Source: Bacillota bacterium
GTDB taxonomy: Bacteria > Bacillota > Clostridia > Christensenellales > Borkfalkiaceae
DNA length: 33,401 bases
Direction: 5' to 3'
NCBI GenBank assembly: GCA_019423125.1
Contig: JAHZBZ010000016.1
Location: forward strand, 1 to 33,401
Below, piece after piece: positions 23,314 to 32,239 of this stretch (position 1 is its first letter; every line of letters begins with the position of its first letter). The translations under genes were made by a program, and so were the position numbers. The notes under the pieces are model-generated. The model searched no databases and was not told the DNA's origin. It saw only the letters and a list, made by a program, of their open reading frames with translations.

Positions 23314-24933
23314 ATGTTCACATTGACCGCAATCGCAGAATACGTCATCGTCGCCGTCGCGACGGCGCTGTTGTTCGCCCTCTGCACGTTCACCCCGCTC
23401 GGGGCATTGCAGCAGGCGGGCTACGACAACCGCCGCTTTTTCGCATGGCTGCGCCGCAAGGGCAACATGCTCCGCTCGCGCTACAACCTGCTCGCCCTGC
23501 TCATCCTGCTCTCTTCGCTCGTGCTCGGCATCTGCTTTTCTTTCACGGGCAAGTGGGCGGCGTATCTCTCGCTCGTGCCCGTTCCGCTGTTCGTCGCGCT
23601 CTACGACGTCGCGGACCGCCGCGCGCTCAAAGTCCCGCTCGAGACCACCGCGCGCGTCGGGCGCATCTACGCGCTCGAGGTGCTCGTGCTCGCCGTGCTG
23701 TCCTTCGCGCTGACGCTCGCCGTCAACGCGGTCGCTTACTATGCGGAGCAGGAGCTCGTCTCGCACCTTCGCTATCTCCCGCTCGCCGTTTTGCCCGTCC
23801 TGCTTCCGTATGCGGCGGCGGCGGCGAACGCGCTCGAAAAGCCCTTTTCCGCGCGTCGCAACAAAAAGTACCTTTCGGCCGCTTCCGAAAAGCTCGCGGC
23901 GGCGAAATGCGTCAAGATCGGCATCACGGGCAGCTGCGGCAAGACCAGCGTCAAGAACTTCCTCGCGGCCATCCTGTCCGTGAAATACAAGGTCCTCGCG
24001 ACGCCCGCCTCCTACAACACCCCGCTCGGCATCGCCCGCGCGGTGGAAAAGGAGGACCTCTCTCAGTATGATTTCTTCCTCGCGGAGATGGGCGCGCGCC
24101 ACCGCGGCGACATCTCTGCGCTGTGCTCGCTCGTCCGTCCCGACCACTGCATGATCACCTGCATCTGCCCCCAGCACCTCGAGAGCTTCGGCACCGTCGA
24201 AAACATCGTCGCGGCGAAGGGGGAGATCCTCGCGGGCACGAAAAAGGGCGGCTTTGCCGTCATCGGGCAGGACGAACTTTCGGACACGCTGGACGTCAAG
24301 GGCGAGGGGCTCGTCAAAGTCTCCGTCGGCGCCCACGGCGAGTTCGGCGCGACCAAGATCGCGGCGGGGCCTTCGGGCATCCGCTTCACCCTCGCCTTCG
24401 GCGTGAAGGAGGCGGAGGCTTCCTCCAAACTTCTCGGCGTGCACAACGCGGACAACATCGCGCTCGCCGCCGCAATGGCGTACAAACTCGGCATGAGCGT
24501 GGAGGACATCCTCGAGGGCATCTCGCGCATCGACTATGTCCCGCACCGCCTGCAGCCGTACACCGAGCGCGGCGTCACCATCCTCGACGACGCCTACAAC
24601 GCCAACGTGCGCGGCGCCGCCGCGGCGCTGGACGTTTTGCGCTCCTTTGCGGGCAGAAAGATCGTCGTGACGCCGGGGCTCGTCGAGCTGGGCGTGCTCG
24701 AACAGGGCGAGAACGCGGCGCTCGGCGAAAAGCTCGCGGGGCTGGACCTCGTCCTGCTCGTGGGCGACACGCTGGTCACCGCGGTCAGGAGCGGTTATCT
24801 CGCGGCGGGCGGCGACGCCGAAAAGCTGCGCATCCTGCCCTCGCTCGAAAAGGCGCAGGAATACCTCGAAGGGGAGATCCGCGAGGGGGACGTCATCCTC
24901 TTCCTCAACGACCTGCCCGACATCTACAACTGA
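23314..24933 (+). CDS. membrane-anchored MurF-like Mur ligase
   Basis: The 539-residue protein has an N-terminal region (about 1-175) with four or five hydrophobic segments (near 10-27, 58-78, 80-98, 118-142, 154-172). An ATP-dependent Mur ligase core then starts with the P-loop GITGSCGKTS (203-212). Further Mur motifs are TPASYNTPLGIAR, EMGARHRGDI, HNADNIALAAAMA and LDDAYNANV. The YNTPLG and DDAYNAN motifs are MurF-type, so the likely reaction is joining D-Ala-D-Ala to the UDP-MurNAc-tripeptide. The usual soluble MurF N-terminal substrate domain is replaced by membrane segments. AGGAAGG precedes the ATG. The Ddl-like gene follows 53 bases later. Confidence 0.85.
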   Translation: MFTLTAIAEYVIVAVATALLFALCTFTPLGALQQAGYDNRRFFAWLRRKGNMLRSRYNLLALLILLSSLVLGICFSFTGKWAAYLSLVPVPLFVALYDVADRRALKVPLETTARVGRIYALEVLVLAVLSFALTLAVNAVAYYAEQELVSHLRYLPLAVLPVLLPYAAAAANALEKPFSARRNKKYLSAASEKLAAAKCVKIGITGSCGKTSVKNFLAAILSVKYKVLATPASYNTPLGIARAVEKEDLSQYDFFLAEMGARHRGDISALCSLVRPDHCMITCICPQHLESFGTVENIVAAKGEILAGTKKGGFAVIGQDELSDTLDVKGEGLVKVSVGAHGEFGATKIAAGPSGIRFTLAFGVKEAEASSKLLGVHNADNIALAAAMAYKLGMSVEDILEGISRIDYVPHRLQPYTERGVTILDDAYNANVRGAAAALDVLRSFAGRKIVVTPGLVELGVLEQGENAALGEKLAGLDLVLLVGDTLVTAVRSGYLAAGGDAEKLRILPSLEKAQEYLEGEIREGDVILFLNDLPDIYN

Positions 24934-24986
24934 AAAAGAGCACAAGGCACCAAAGCGAAAAAATAACTGCGGAGGTGTCTTTTTCT

Positions 24987-26114
24987 ATGCGCAAAAAAGT
25001 GCTCGTGCTGTTCGGCGGGCGTTCGTGCGAAAACGAAGTCTCCATCGTGACGGGGGTGATGGCGGCCAATCTGCTGGATGCGGAGCGGTACGAGGTCTTT
25101 CCCGTCTACCTGTCGCAGGAGGGGAAGCTGTACACGGGGGAGAGCCTTCTCGACGTGCAGACCTTCCGCGGCGGCGGATACAAAAAGAGCGCGCAGTCCG
25201 CGCTTCTGAGCGAGGGCGTGTTGTACGTCCGCCGCAAAAACAAGCTCAGGCCCGTGTGCCGTCCGGACGCGGCGCTCAACTGCTGTCACGGCGCGGGCGG
25301 CGAGGACGGCGAGGCGGCGGCGCTGTTCGCGCTCAACCGCATCCCCGACGCCTCTCCCGCCGTCGCGGGCAGTGCGGTCTGCATGGACAAGGCGCTGACC
25401 AAGATCGCCGCAAACGGCCTCGGCATCCGCACGCTGCCCTATTTCCGCATCGCGGAAGGGGACTGGCGCAAGCGCGGGAACATGGCGCTGCGCTGTATCG
25501 AGGAGCGTCTGGGCTATCCCGTCATCGTCAAGCCCGCGCGGCAGGGTTCGAGCATCGGCATCGGCGTCGCGGAGGACCGCGCAAAGCTGGTCGCCGCGGT
25601 GCAGGCGGCGTTCGCCTACGACGATCTGCTGATCGCCGAAAAATACCTCGCGGACCGCCGCGAGATCAATTGCGCCGCCTACCGCAGGGGGGAGGAGATC
25701 GTGCTCTCGCCCTGCGAGGAGCCCAAGAGCGCGCACAAGTACTACACCTTTGCGGAAAAATACCTCGAAGGCGGCAAGACGCGCACGAGCGATCTTCCCG
25801 CAGACATCCCCGCCGAATGCGCGGCGCAGGTGCAGGCGTACACCCGCCTGCTCTACAAGCGGCTGCAGCTGCGCGGCGTCGTGCGCGCGGACTTTCTGCT
25901 CTCGGGAAAGGAGGTGTATTTCAGCGAGCTGAACACCGTGCCCGGCTCGCTCGCGTGGTATCTGTTCTGCCAAAAGCTGTCCGAGTTCCCGCAGATGCTC
26001 ACCGCGCTCGTCGAACAGGGCATCTGCGATTTCCGCGCCCGCACGAACAAGCGGATGCTCGGCGAGTGCGGCGTGCTCGGCAGGGCGGGAGGGCGCAAAC
26101 ACCCCCGCCGCTGA
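24987..26114 (+). CDS. ddl: D-alanine--D-alanine ligase family protein
   Basis: This 375-residue ATP-grasp ligase begins LVLFGGRSCENEVSIVTG, the family's GGxSxE.xVS pattern. The ATP-binding VIVKPARQGSSIGIG is near 178-192. The omega-loop contains YYTFAEKY, whose tyrosine and lysine favour D-Ala over D-lactate in known enzymes. The C-terminal metal site is FSELNTVPGSLAWY. It ends in an unusual basic tail (GGRKHPRR). GGAGGTG precedes the ATG. Being next to the MurF-like gene, it most likely supplies the D-Ala-D-Ala that MurF ligates. Confidence 0.9.
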   Translation: MRKKVLVLFGGRSCENEVSIVTGVMAANLLDAERYEVFPVYLSQEGKLYTGESLLDVQTFRGGGYKKSAQSALLSEGVLYVRRKNKLRPVCRPDAALNCCHGAGGEDGEAAALFALNRIPDASPAVAGSAVCMDKALTKIAANGLGIRTLPYFRIAEGDWRKRGNMALRCIEERLGYPVIVKPARQGSSIGIGVAEDRAKLVAAVQAAFAYDDLLIAEKYLADRREINCAAYRRGEEIVLSPCEEPKSAHKYYTFAEKYLEGGKTRTSDLPADIPAECAAQVQAYTRLLYKRLQLRGVVRADFLLSGKEVYFSELNTVPGSLAWYLFCQKLSEFPQMLTALVEQGICDFRARTNKRMLGECGVLGRAGGRKHPRR

Positions 26115-26125
26115 GCGGCACTTTT
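26107..26125 (+). terminator. short terminator around the ddl stop codon
   Basis: GCCGC/GCGGC (26107-26111 with 26115-26119) forms a 5-bp stem whose three-base loop is the TGA stop codon itself, followed by ACTTTT. Probably weak. Confidence 0.4.
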
Positions 26126-26146
26126 GACAAAAATGGGGGCAAACGC

Positions 26147-26175
26147 TTGTCATTTGCGTGCGGATTTGTTAAAAT
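26147..26175 (+). promoter_or_regulatory. icd promoter
   Basis: TTGTCA (26147-26152), 17-base spacer, TAAAAT (26170-26175). Confidence 0.7.
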
Positions 26176-26207
26176 AAAGGGGAATGAATGGCAGTGAGGT
26201 AGCTTGT

Positions 26208-27416
26208 ATGTCCAAGATACAGATGAAAAACCCCGTCGTCGAGATGGACGGCGACGAAATGACGCGCGTGCTCTGGCAGTGGATCAAGGAAGATCTGCTC
26301 CTGCCCTACGTCGATCTCAAGACGGAGTACTACGATCTCGGGCTCGTGCACCGCGACGAGACGGACGACGCCGTCACGGTCGACGCGGCGAACGCGAACA
26401 AGAAATACAAGGTGGGCGTCAAGTGCGCGACCATCACCCCCAACGCCCAGCGCGTGGAGGAATATAAGCTCAAACAGATGTGGAAGAGCCCCAACGGCAC
26501 CATCCGCCGCATTCTGGACGGCACGGTGTTCCGCGCGCCCATCCTCGCAAAGGGCATCACGCCCTACATCCCCGGCTGGAAAAAGCCCATCGTGCTCGCG
26601 CGTCACGCCTACGGCGACGTGTATTCGGGCGTAGAGACGCGCACCGCCGCGGGCGACAAGGCGTACCTGCTCGTCGAGGACGCGGCGGGCAACGTCAAGG
26701 AAAAACTGCTCGTGCAGGACTTCAAGGGCGCGGGCATCGTGCAGTCCGTGCACAACCTCGACGCCTCCATCGCGAGCTTTGCGCGCTCCTGCTTCAACTA
26801 TGCGCTGGACGTCAGGATGCCGCTGTGGTTTGCGACCAAGGACACCATCTCCAAGAAATACGACCACCGCTTCAAGGACATCTTCGCGGAGATCTTCGAG
26901 GCGGAGTACAAGGACCGCTTTGCCGCCGCGGGCATCGAGTATATGTACACGCTGATCGACGACGCGGTCGCGCGCGTCGTGCGCTCGGAGGGCGGCATCC
27001 TGTGGGCGTGCAAGAACTACGACGGCGACGTCATGAGCGACATGGTCGCGACGGCGTACGGTTCGCTCGGGCTGATGAGCTCGGTGCTCGTCTCGCCCGA
27101 CGGCAATTATGAATTTGAGGCGGCGCACGGCACCGTGACCCGCCACTACTACAAGCACCTCAAAGGGGAGGAGACCTCGACCAACTCGGTCGCGACCATC
27201 TTCGCCTGGACGGGCGCGCTCGCCAAGCGCGGCGAGCTGGACTGCACCCCCGAGCTCACGGCATTTGCGAAGAAGCTGGAGCGCGCGACGGTGCAGACCA
27301 TCGAGGAAGGGGAGATGACGGGCGATCTGATCCCGCTGTTCTCCGCGGAGGGCATCACGCCCAAAAAGCTCAGCTCGAGGGAGTTTCTCAAGGCAGTCGC
27401 AAGGCGGCTCGCTTAA
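26208..27416 (+). CDS. icd: NADP-type isocitrate dehydrogenase (homodimeric class II)
   Basis: The 402-residue protein starts MSKIQMKNPVVEMDGDEMTR, the signature opening of the eukaryote-like class II isocitrate dehydrogenases. Substrate and metal motifs include CATITP, SPNGTIRRILDGTVFR and DDAVARVVRSEGG. The C-terminal nucleotide region has AAHGTVTRHY. It converts isocitrate to 2-oxoglutarate, supplying carbon for glutamate. I chose the ATG at 26208 (GAGGT seven bases upstream); ATGs at 26184 and nearby sit too close to the promoter. It stands alone; no aconitase or citrate synthase is nearby. Confidence 0.95.
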   Translation: MSKIQMKNPVVEMDGDEMTRVLWQWIKEDLLLPYVDLKTEYYDLGLVHRDETDDAVTVDAANANKKYKVGVKCATITPNAQRVEEYKLKQMWKSPNGTIRRILDGTVFRAPILAKGITPYIPGWKKPIVLARHAYGDVYSGVETRTAAGDKAYLLVEDAAGNVKEKLLVQDFKGAGIVQSVHNLDASIASFARSCFNYALDVRMPLWFATKDTISKKYDHRFKDIFAEIFEAEYKDRFAAAGIEYMYTLIDDAVARVVRSEGGILWACKNYDGDVMSDMVATAYGSLGLMSSVLVSPDGNYEFEAAHGTVTRHYYKHLKGEETSTNSVATIFAWTGALAKRGELDCTPELTAFAKKLERATVQTIEEGEMTGDLIPLFSAEGITPKKLSSREFLKAVARRLA

Positions 27417-27428
27417 AAAAGACCGCGT

Positions 27429-27474
27429 GCGTCCGCGGGACGGGTATTCCCGTCCCGCGGATGCCTTGTCTTTT
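27429..27474 (+). terminator. icd terminator
   Basis: A stem of about 16 bp centred on CCGCGGGACGGG/CCCGTCCCGCGG (27433-27444 with 27449-27460), TATT loop, then CTTGTCTTTT. Confidence 0.85.
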
Positions 27475-27497
27475 GCCGAAAAACAAGGGGAAAAGAG

Positions 27498-30119
27498 ATG
27501 GAAGTCTTTGAAAGAATGCGCTTTTCGGGCACCTTCCGCGACTATCAGCGGCGGGTGCTGGACAGCGCGCCGCAATACCTGAAGGACGGAAAGCTCAACG
27601 TCGTCGCGGCGCCGGGCAGCGGCAAGACCGTCCTGGGCCTGGAGCTCATCCGCCGCATCGGAAAGCCGTGCGTCATCCTCTCGCCGACCACCGCCATCCG
27701 CGGGCAGTGGGGCGCGCGCCTGCGCGGGATGTTCCTCGAAAGCGACGAGGACTTCGCGGCGCTGTATTCGGAAGACCTGCGCGCGTGCAAGGCGATCACC
27801 TCCGTCACCTATCAGGCGCTGTACGCCGCCTCCGAACGGCAGGCGTCGGAGGAGGACGGGGAGCGCGCGGACTATACGGGATTCGATCTCTTTGCGGCGC
27901 TCGCGGCGCAGGGCGTGGGCGCGGTGTGTCTGGACGAGGCGCACCACCTGCGCAACGAGTGGCAGAAGGCGCTGGAAAAATTCCTCGCGGCGCTCGGCGA
28001 CATCAAGCTGATCGCGCTGACCGCGACGCCGCCCTACGACGCAGAGGGCAGGGAGTGGGCGCGCTTCATCGAGACCTGCGGCGAGGTGGACGAGGAGATC
28101 TTCGTGCCCGAGCTGGTCGCAAAGGACACCCTCTGCCCGCACCAGGACTACGTGTATTTCAACTACCCCTCGAAGGAGGAGACCGCGGCGCTCGCCCGCC
28201 ACCGCGCGAGCGCCGCGGCGGCTGTGGAAGAGGTGTGCGCGCTGGATTTTCTGACCGCGCTGTGCGGCGCGGTCAACGACGAGCGCGACTATGACCGCCT
28301 GTATTCCTCCGCCGCGGAGTACATTTCTCTGCTCTCGCTCTTTGCGCATTGCGGCCTGCCCGTGCGCAAAAAGCTCATCCGCGCGCTCACCGTGCGCGGA
28401 CGGCTGCCCCGCTTCGACCTGCATCACGCCGAGCGCGCGATCGGATTTTTGCTCGACTCCGATCTCACGGACGCCGCGCAGAAGGCGTCGATCCTCGACA
28501 TCCTGCGCGCACACGACGTGTGCGAGCGCAGAAAGGTAAAGCTCGTGCTCACCGAGAAGCTGCGCCGCACCCTGCTCTCTTCGGTGGGCAAGCTGGACAG
28601 CATCGCAAAGATCGCGCAGGCGGAGCGCGCCGCGCTGGGCGAGTCCCTTCGCATGCTCGTTCTGACCGACTACATCAACAGAGAGGGGCTGGAGCGCATC
28701 GCCACGGAGAAAAAATTTTCCGCCGTCAACATCGTCAGCATCTTCGAGACGCTCCGCCGTGCGGGTGCGGAAGGGGACATCGGCGTCCTCTCGGGCGGGC
28801 TCGTCATCCTGCCCTCGCGCATCGACCTCTCCGCCTACCGCCACACGCGGCGGCCGATCGCGGGCACCGATTACGACGAGATCGCCTTCGCTGGCTCCAA
28901 CCGCGACGCGGTGGACATCGTGGGCGGACTGTTCGCACGCGGCGAGATCCGCATCCTCGTCGGCACGAAATCCCTGCTCGGCGAGGGCTGGGATTCGCCC
29001 TGCATCAATTCGCTTGTGCTCGCGAGCTTTGTCGGGAGCTTCGTTCTTTCAAACCAGATGCGCGGCAGGGCGATCCGCATCGATCCCGCCCGCCCCGACA
29101 AGGTCGCGAACATCTGGCACCTCGTCACCGCAGAGCCGACCTTTCTCGTAAAGGAGAAGGCGGGCGAGCGCCTCGCCGCCCTCCTCGAAGAAGACGAAAA
29201 CGTGCTCTGTTCGCAGGACTTCGACACGCTCGCGCGCCGCTTTGACTGTTTCATGGGCCCCGATTACGAGACGGGCGAGATCGTCAGCGGCATCGGCCGC
29301 ATCCGCACGATCGCGCCGCCCTACGACGCCGAGGGCATCGCCCGCATCGACGCGGAGATGCTCGCGCGCGCGGCGAAGCGGGAGGAGGTCGCGAAGGTGT
29401 GGAAGGCGGGCACGGACGGCGCGTTCGAAGTCACCCTCGAAACGCGCGCGAACAGGGAAAAGCGCGTTCCCGTGTATACGTTCGTCAATATCCTGCTCTT
29501 TTGCGTCCTCCTCGCCGCGGAGAGCGCCCTTCTCTCCGCCTTTTTTATTGCGGGGACGGGCGAACCGCTGTTCGTGCTCCTCGCCGCGGCGGCGCAGACG
29601 GTGCTGGCGTACTTCTTCTTTGCCGCGTTCCGAAGATTGGCGCTGCACTTCAACCCCGCGCGCTCGATCGCGACGCTGGGCAGGGCGGTGTGCGACGCGC
29701 TGCGCAAGAGCGGGCAGATCGCAAAGAGCGCGCGCGCCGAGGCGCACGGGGAAAAGGAACTCCTCGCGGTCAGCGTATGTCTGCGAGGTGCGTCCGTGCA
29801 CGATCAGAATATCTTCAACGCGGCGATGGCGGAATTGCTCTCGCCCATCGAAAACCCGCGCTATATCCTGATCGGGAAGGGGCTTTTCGGCAGAAAAAGC
29901 TATGGATTGTCCTTTGCCTGCCCCTCCGCGCTGGGCAAAAACAAGGAATGCGCACAAATCTTCGAAAAAGAGCTCAAAGGCGCCTGCGGCGGGTTTTTCC
30001 TCGTCTACACGCGCACCGAAGAGGGCCGCAGGCTCATCCTGGAATGCCGCAAGAGCTCCTACATCACAAAAAACCATAAACTTCTGGACAGACAGTACAA
30101 AGTCCGTCGCACGGAATGA
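27498..30119 (+). CDS. SF2 DEAH-type helicase with C-terminal membrane segments
   Basis: The 873-residue protein has a complete superfamily 2 motor. The Q-like region YQRRVLDSA is followed by Walker A APGSGKT (38-44), motif Ia LSPTTAI, DEAH at 146-149, TAT at 175-177, motif V GTKSLLGEGWDSP (489-501) and motif VI QMRGRAIR (520-527). A long insertion separates the two RecA domains. Unusually, about residues 658-714 contain two hydrophobic segments, followed by a cytosolic-looking domain of about 150 residues of unknown fold. A motor tied to the membrane suggests work on DNA or RNA at the envelope, for example defence or uptake, but this is open. It is a single gene behind the icd terminator. 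Its AAGGGG site partly lies in a small hairpin. Confidence 0.85.
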   Translation: MEVFERMRFSGTFRDYQRRVLDSAPQYLKDGKLNVVAAPGSGKTVLGLELIRRIGKPCVILSPTTAIRGQWGARLRGMFLESDEDFAALYSEDLRACKAITSVTYQALYAASERQASEEDGERADYTGFDLFAALAAQGVGAVCLDEAHHLRNEWQKALEKFLAALGDIKLIALTATPPYDAEGREWARFIETCGEVDEEIFVPELVAKDTLCPHQDYVYFNYPSKEETAALARHRASAAAAVEEVCALDFLTALCGAVNDERDYDRLYSSAAEYISLLSLFAHCGLPVRKKLIRALTVRGRLPRFDLHHAERAIGFLLDSDLTDAAQKASILDILRAHDVCERRKVKLVLTEKLRRTLLSSVGKLDSIAKIAQAERAALGESLRMLVLTDYINREGLERIATEKKFSAVNIVSIFETLRRAGAEGDIGVLSGGLVILPSRIDLSAYRHTRRPIAGTDYDEIAFAGSNRDAVDIVGGLFARGEIRILVGTKSLLGEGWDSPCINSLVLASFVGSFVLSNQMRGRAIRIDPARPDKVANIWHLVTAEPTFLVKEKAGERLAALLEEDENVLCSQDFDTLARRFDCFMGPDYETGEIVSGIGRIRTIAPPYDAEGIARIDAEMLARAAKREEVAKVWKAGTDGAFEVTLETRANREKRVPVYTFVNILLFCVLLAAESALLSAFFIAGTGEPLFVLLAAAAQTVLAYFFFAAFRRLALHFNPARSIATLGRAVCDALRKSGQIAKSARAEAHGEKELLAVSVCLRGASVHDQNIFNAAMAELLSPIENPRYILIGKGLFGRKSYGLSFACPSALGKNKECAQIFEKELKGACGGFFLVYTRTEEGRRLILECRKSSYITKNHKLLDRQYKVRRTE

Positions 30120-30121
30120 GA

Positions 30122-30190
30122 AGAAGCCGCCGCGGCGGCTTCTCGAAAATTAAAGACCGCCCTGCGGCTTCTGCCGCAGGGCGGTGGATT
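30122..30190. terminator. paired bidirectional terminators between convergent genes
   Basis: Two hairpins lie here. AGAAGCCGCC/GGCGGCTTCT (30122-30131 with 30134-30143) directly follows the helicase stop. A 13-bp stem (30156-30168 with 30173-30185, loop TTCT) has ATTTTC on the plus side and CTTTAATTTTC on the minus side. They serve the helicase and the minus-strand glycosyltransferase. Confidence 0.8.
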
Positions 30191-30191
30191 T

Positions 30192-31328
30192 TCAGCGGTG
30201 TACGCCGCGGATGGCGTCCTCGAACATCTCGATCATCTTGTCGATGCAGGCATCGATGGCAAAGCGCTCGGCGTAGCGGATGTATTCCTCGCGCTGTCTT
30301 TCCCGCTCTTCGGGATGCTCGATCAGGTAGTCGATCTTTTTTGCAAGGTCGGCAGGGCTTCCCGCGCGGTACAGGTTGCTCGCGTGTTGCGCAAAGAAGC
30401 GCGCGGCGGACATCTTGCTGTCTGCGATGACGGGCACAAGTCCGCAGGTGATCGCCTCTACGCAGGCGATGGACTCGATCTCCGCGTACGAGGGGTGCAC
30501 GTACAGGTCGCAGTAGTTGATCACGTTCACGAGCTCTTCCTTTGTGCGGAAGCAGATGACGGGGCGTTTTTTGAATTTCTTGCCCAGACGCTCCAGCTTT
30601 TTTCTCTCGGGGCCTTCGCCCGCGATGAGTACGCGGATCTTGTCCGCATACTTGGAGCGGAGCGCGCCGCGCAGGAGTTCGACGTGGCATTTCTCCTTTG
30701 CCAGCCTGCCCGTGGAGAGGAGAAGGATGTCGTCTTTGAACGCCGCGGGTTTTTCCGTCTTTTTCGGCACAAACACGGGATCGACGCCGTTGGAGATGAC
30801 GCGCAGATCCTGCGTGTAGCCGTGCTCGCGCAGTTTTGTCGCGATGAACTGGGTGGGGCAGTGGATGTACTCGGTGTACGAATAGAATCCCTTGAGAAAG
30901 TTTTTGTAGATGTAGTTGTTGACCGGCTTGCTCTTTTGCAGGCCGATGTGACTGCTCACGTTTTCGGGTTGGACATGGAACGCCGTGGTGCAGGGTTTGC
31001 CCATTTCTTTGCACATGCGCACCGCCGCTCTCCCGAGAGGGAAGGGCATGAGCGCATGTACTACATCTACGGGGCGAATGACCTTTTCGAGCAGTTCGAG
31101 GTTTGGCTTTGCGAGTTCCACGCCGTTTTTCGCGACGTAGCCGTTGAAGATCTTAAAATCGATCTTTTCGACTTCGTAATACCCCTCTCCGCGCGGCACC
31201 GAGCTCTTGGGCGATACGACAAAGACTTCGTGCCCGCGCGCTTTGAGATTGTCGATCAGTCTTTTGACGGTGATCGACGTGCCGTTGTTCTCTTCTCCGA
31301 GCACATCGGCAATTACGGCTATTTTCAT
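30192..31328 (-). CDS. GT4-type glycosyltransferase
   Basis: The 378-residue GT-B-fold enzyme has the N-terminal MKIAVIADV.GEENNGTSITVKRL acceptor-side motif, ISNGVDP in the linker, LLLSTGRLAKEK and VLIAGEGPERKKLE in the donor half, and the retaining-enzyme EX7E-type region AEIESIACVEAITCG. These are features of GT4 enzymes such as diacylglycerol glucosyltransferases. A role in membrane glycolipid synthesis is supported only by the neighbouring lipid-kinase-like gene. The start at 31328 has GGAGA upstream on the minus strand. It lies 84 bases behind the TetR gene with no strong terminator, so probably one transcript. Confidence 0.85.
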   Translation of the reverse strand: MKIAVIADVLGEENNGTSITVKRLIDNLKARGHEVFVVSPKSSVPRGEGYYEVEKIDFKIFNGYVAKNGVELAKPNLELLEKVIRPVDVVHALMPFPLGRAAVRMCKEMGKPCTTAFHVQPENVSSHIGLQKSKPVNNYIYKNFLKGFYSYTEYIHCPTQFIATKLREHGYTQDLRVISNGVDPVFVPKKTEKPAAFKDDILLLSTGRLAKEKCHVELLRGALRSKYADKIRVLIAGEGPERKKLERLGKKFKKRPVICFRTKEELVNVINYCDLYVHPSYAEIESIACVEAITCGLVPVIADSKMSAARFFAQHASNLYRAGSPADLAKKIDYLIEHPEERERQREEYIRYAERFAIDACIDKMIEMFEDAIRGVHR

Positions 31329-31412
31329 ACGTTTTTCTCCGTTCTGTTCTCTCTCTCTTTCTCTCATGTACTGATTCGCTCTGCGCCGCATCTTTTCTCG
31401 CAAGATATGCGG

Positions 31413-31994
31413 TCAGGCCTCGCTGAGCTGTGTCAGCGTGCGGTAGCCTGCAGAGACCATGGGCGCACATTTGTCGAGTATCTCCGAGAGCGGAACGGTT
31501 TTCTCCGTTTTGAGCCATTCGGTGAAGGTATCGAGCACGCCCGAAGTGAGAAAATGGATGATATAGATGGCGTCTTTGCCCGCACGCTCATATTTTGCCT
31601 CATAACGACGAAAGATTTCCGCGGAAAAGGCGTTTTTCAGCGTGGTAAGAAACACGTCCGCATCCGGCGAACTGCGCACAAACGCCTCAAAGTTCTCGTA
31701 TCCGTCGATGACATCCGTCACTTTTGTCAGAAAGGGAAGAGGATCGCCCGACGTGTTCAGAAAGACGAGAAGTTCTCCGTCCGCGAACACCTTTTCGACT
31801 ATCTCGGTGCGCAAGGACTGCAATACGTCCGCCACGCCCGCAAAATGCAGGTAAAAAGTCGTGCGGTTTATATCCGCTTCCGTGCAAAGGTCTACGATCT
31901 TGATCTCGTTCATCTTGCGCGTGCACATGAGTTTGAGCACGGTGTTCTGGATGGCGCCGATGGTCTTCCGGCTGCGTTTATCGGTCTTATTCAT
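31413..31994 (-). CDS. TetR/AcrR-family transcriptional regulator
   Basis: The 193-residue protein has the N-terminal TetR helix-turn-helix: IGAIQNTVLKLM, then IKIVDLCTEADINRTTFYLHF, the pattern in which the recognition helix ends in TFYxHF. The C-terminal ligand domain of about 130 residues is typical of TetR proteins with C-terminal domain 14/39 style in Bacillota (inference). I chose the ATG at 31994 because GGAGGG lies seven bases upstream; a longer frame starts inside the promoter. It is divergent from the lipid-kinase gene and co-directional with the glycosyltransferase, which it likely regulates together with itself. Confidence 0.88.
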   Translation of the reverse strand: MNKTDKRSRKTIGAIQNTVLKLMCTRKMNEIKIVDLCTEADINRTTFYLHFAGVADVLQSLRTEIVEKVFADGELLVFLNTSGDPLPFLTKVTDVIDGYENFEAFVRSSPDADVFLTTLKNAFSAEIFRRYEAKYERAGKDAIYIIHFLTSGVLDTFTEWLKTEKTVPLSEILDKCAPMVSAGYRTLTQLSEA

Positions 31995-32033
31995 AATCCC
32001 TCCGCAGGCCGCAGACAGGCGGCCCTGTAATCC

Positions 32034-32062
32034 ATTATAGCGTATTTTCACCGTTCCGTCAA
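32034..32062 (-). promoter_or_regulatory. tetR-glycosyltransferase promoter
   Basis: On the minus strand: TTGACG (32057-32062), 17-base spacer, TATAAT (32034-32039). Confidence 0.8.
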
Positions 32063-32081
32063 CAGCTGAACGATAAATAAC

Positions 32082-32175
32082 CGACAAATGTCGATAAAAT
32101 CTGATCTATCCGCGCTCTTTGCCTCTGCATTGTAGTCGGTCAATATTAATTTTTTGTAAATAATATCGGTATTAT
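32082..32175. promoter_or_regulatory. candidate operator palindromes in the divergent region
   Basis: Two inverted repeats lie between the divergent promoters: CGACA-AA-TGTCG (32082-32093) and ATAATA-TCGG-TATTAT (about 32160-32175). The second sits just upstream of the -35 box of the kinase gene. Either could bind the TetR protein; this is untested. Confidence 0.35.
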
Positions 32176-32187
32176 CACAAAAAATTT

Positions 32188-32216
32188 TTGCAAAATGGTG
32201 CGGATTGCTGTATAAT
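32188..32216 (+). promoter_or_regulatory. promoter of the lipid-kinase gene
   Basis: TTGCAA (32188-32193), 17-base spacer, TATAAT (32211-32216). Confidence 0.75.
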
Positions 32217-32239
32217 GGTATGCAGAGGTCAAGTACGAT

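Noticed and set aside
26169..28844. Very long antisense open frame across icd and the helicase
   Set aside because: It spans two well-supported genes, a terminator and a promoter on the other strand and has shadow composition.
30192..31403. Longer glycosyltransferase start with an Arg/Glu-rich extension
   Set aside because: The extension is low-complexity and the ATG at 31328 has a GGAGA site and begins directly with the conserved first strand.
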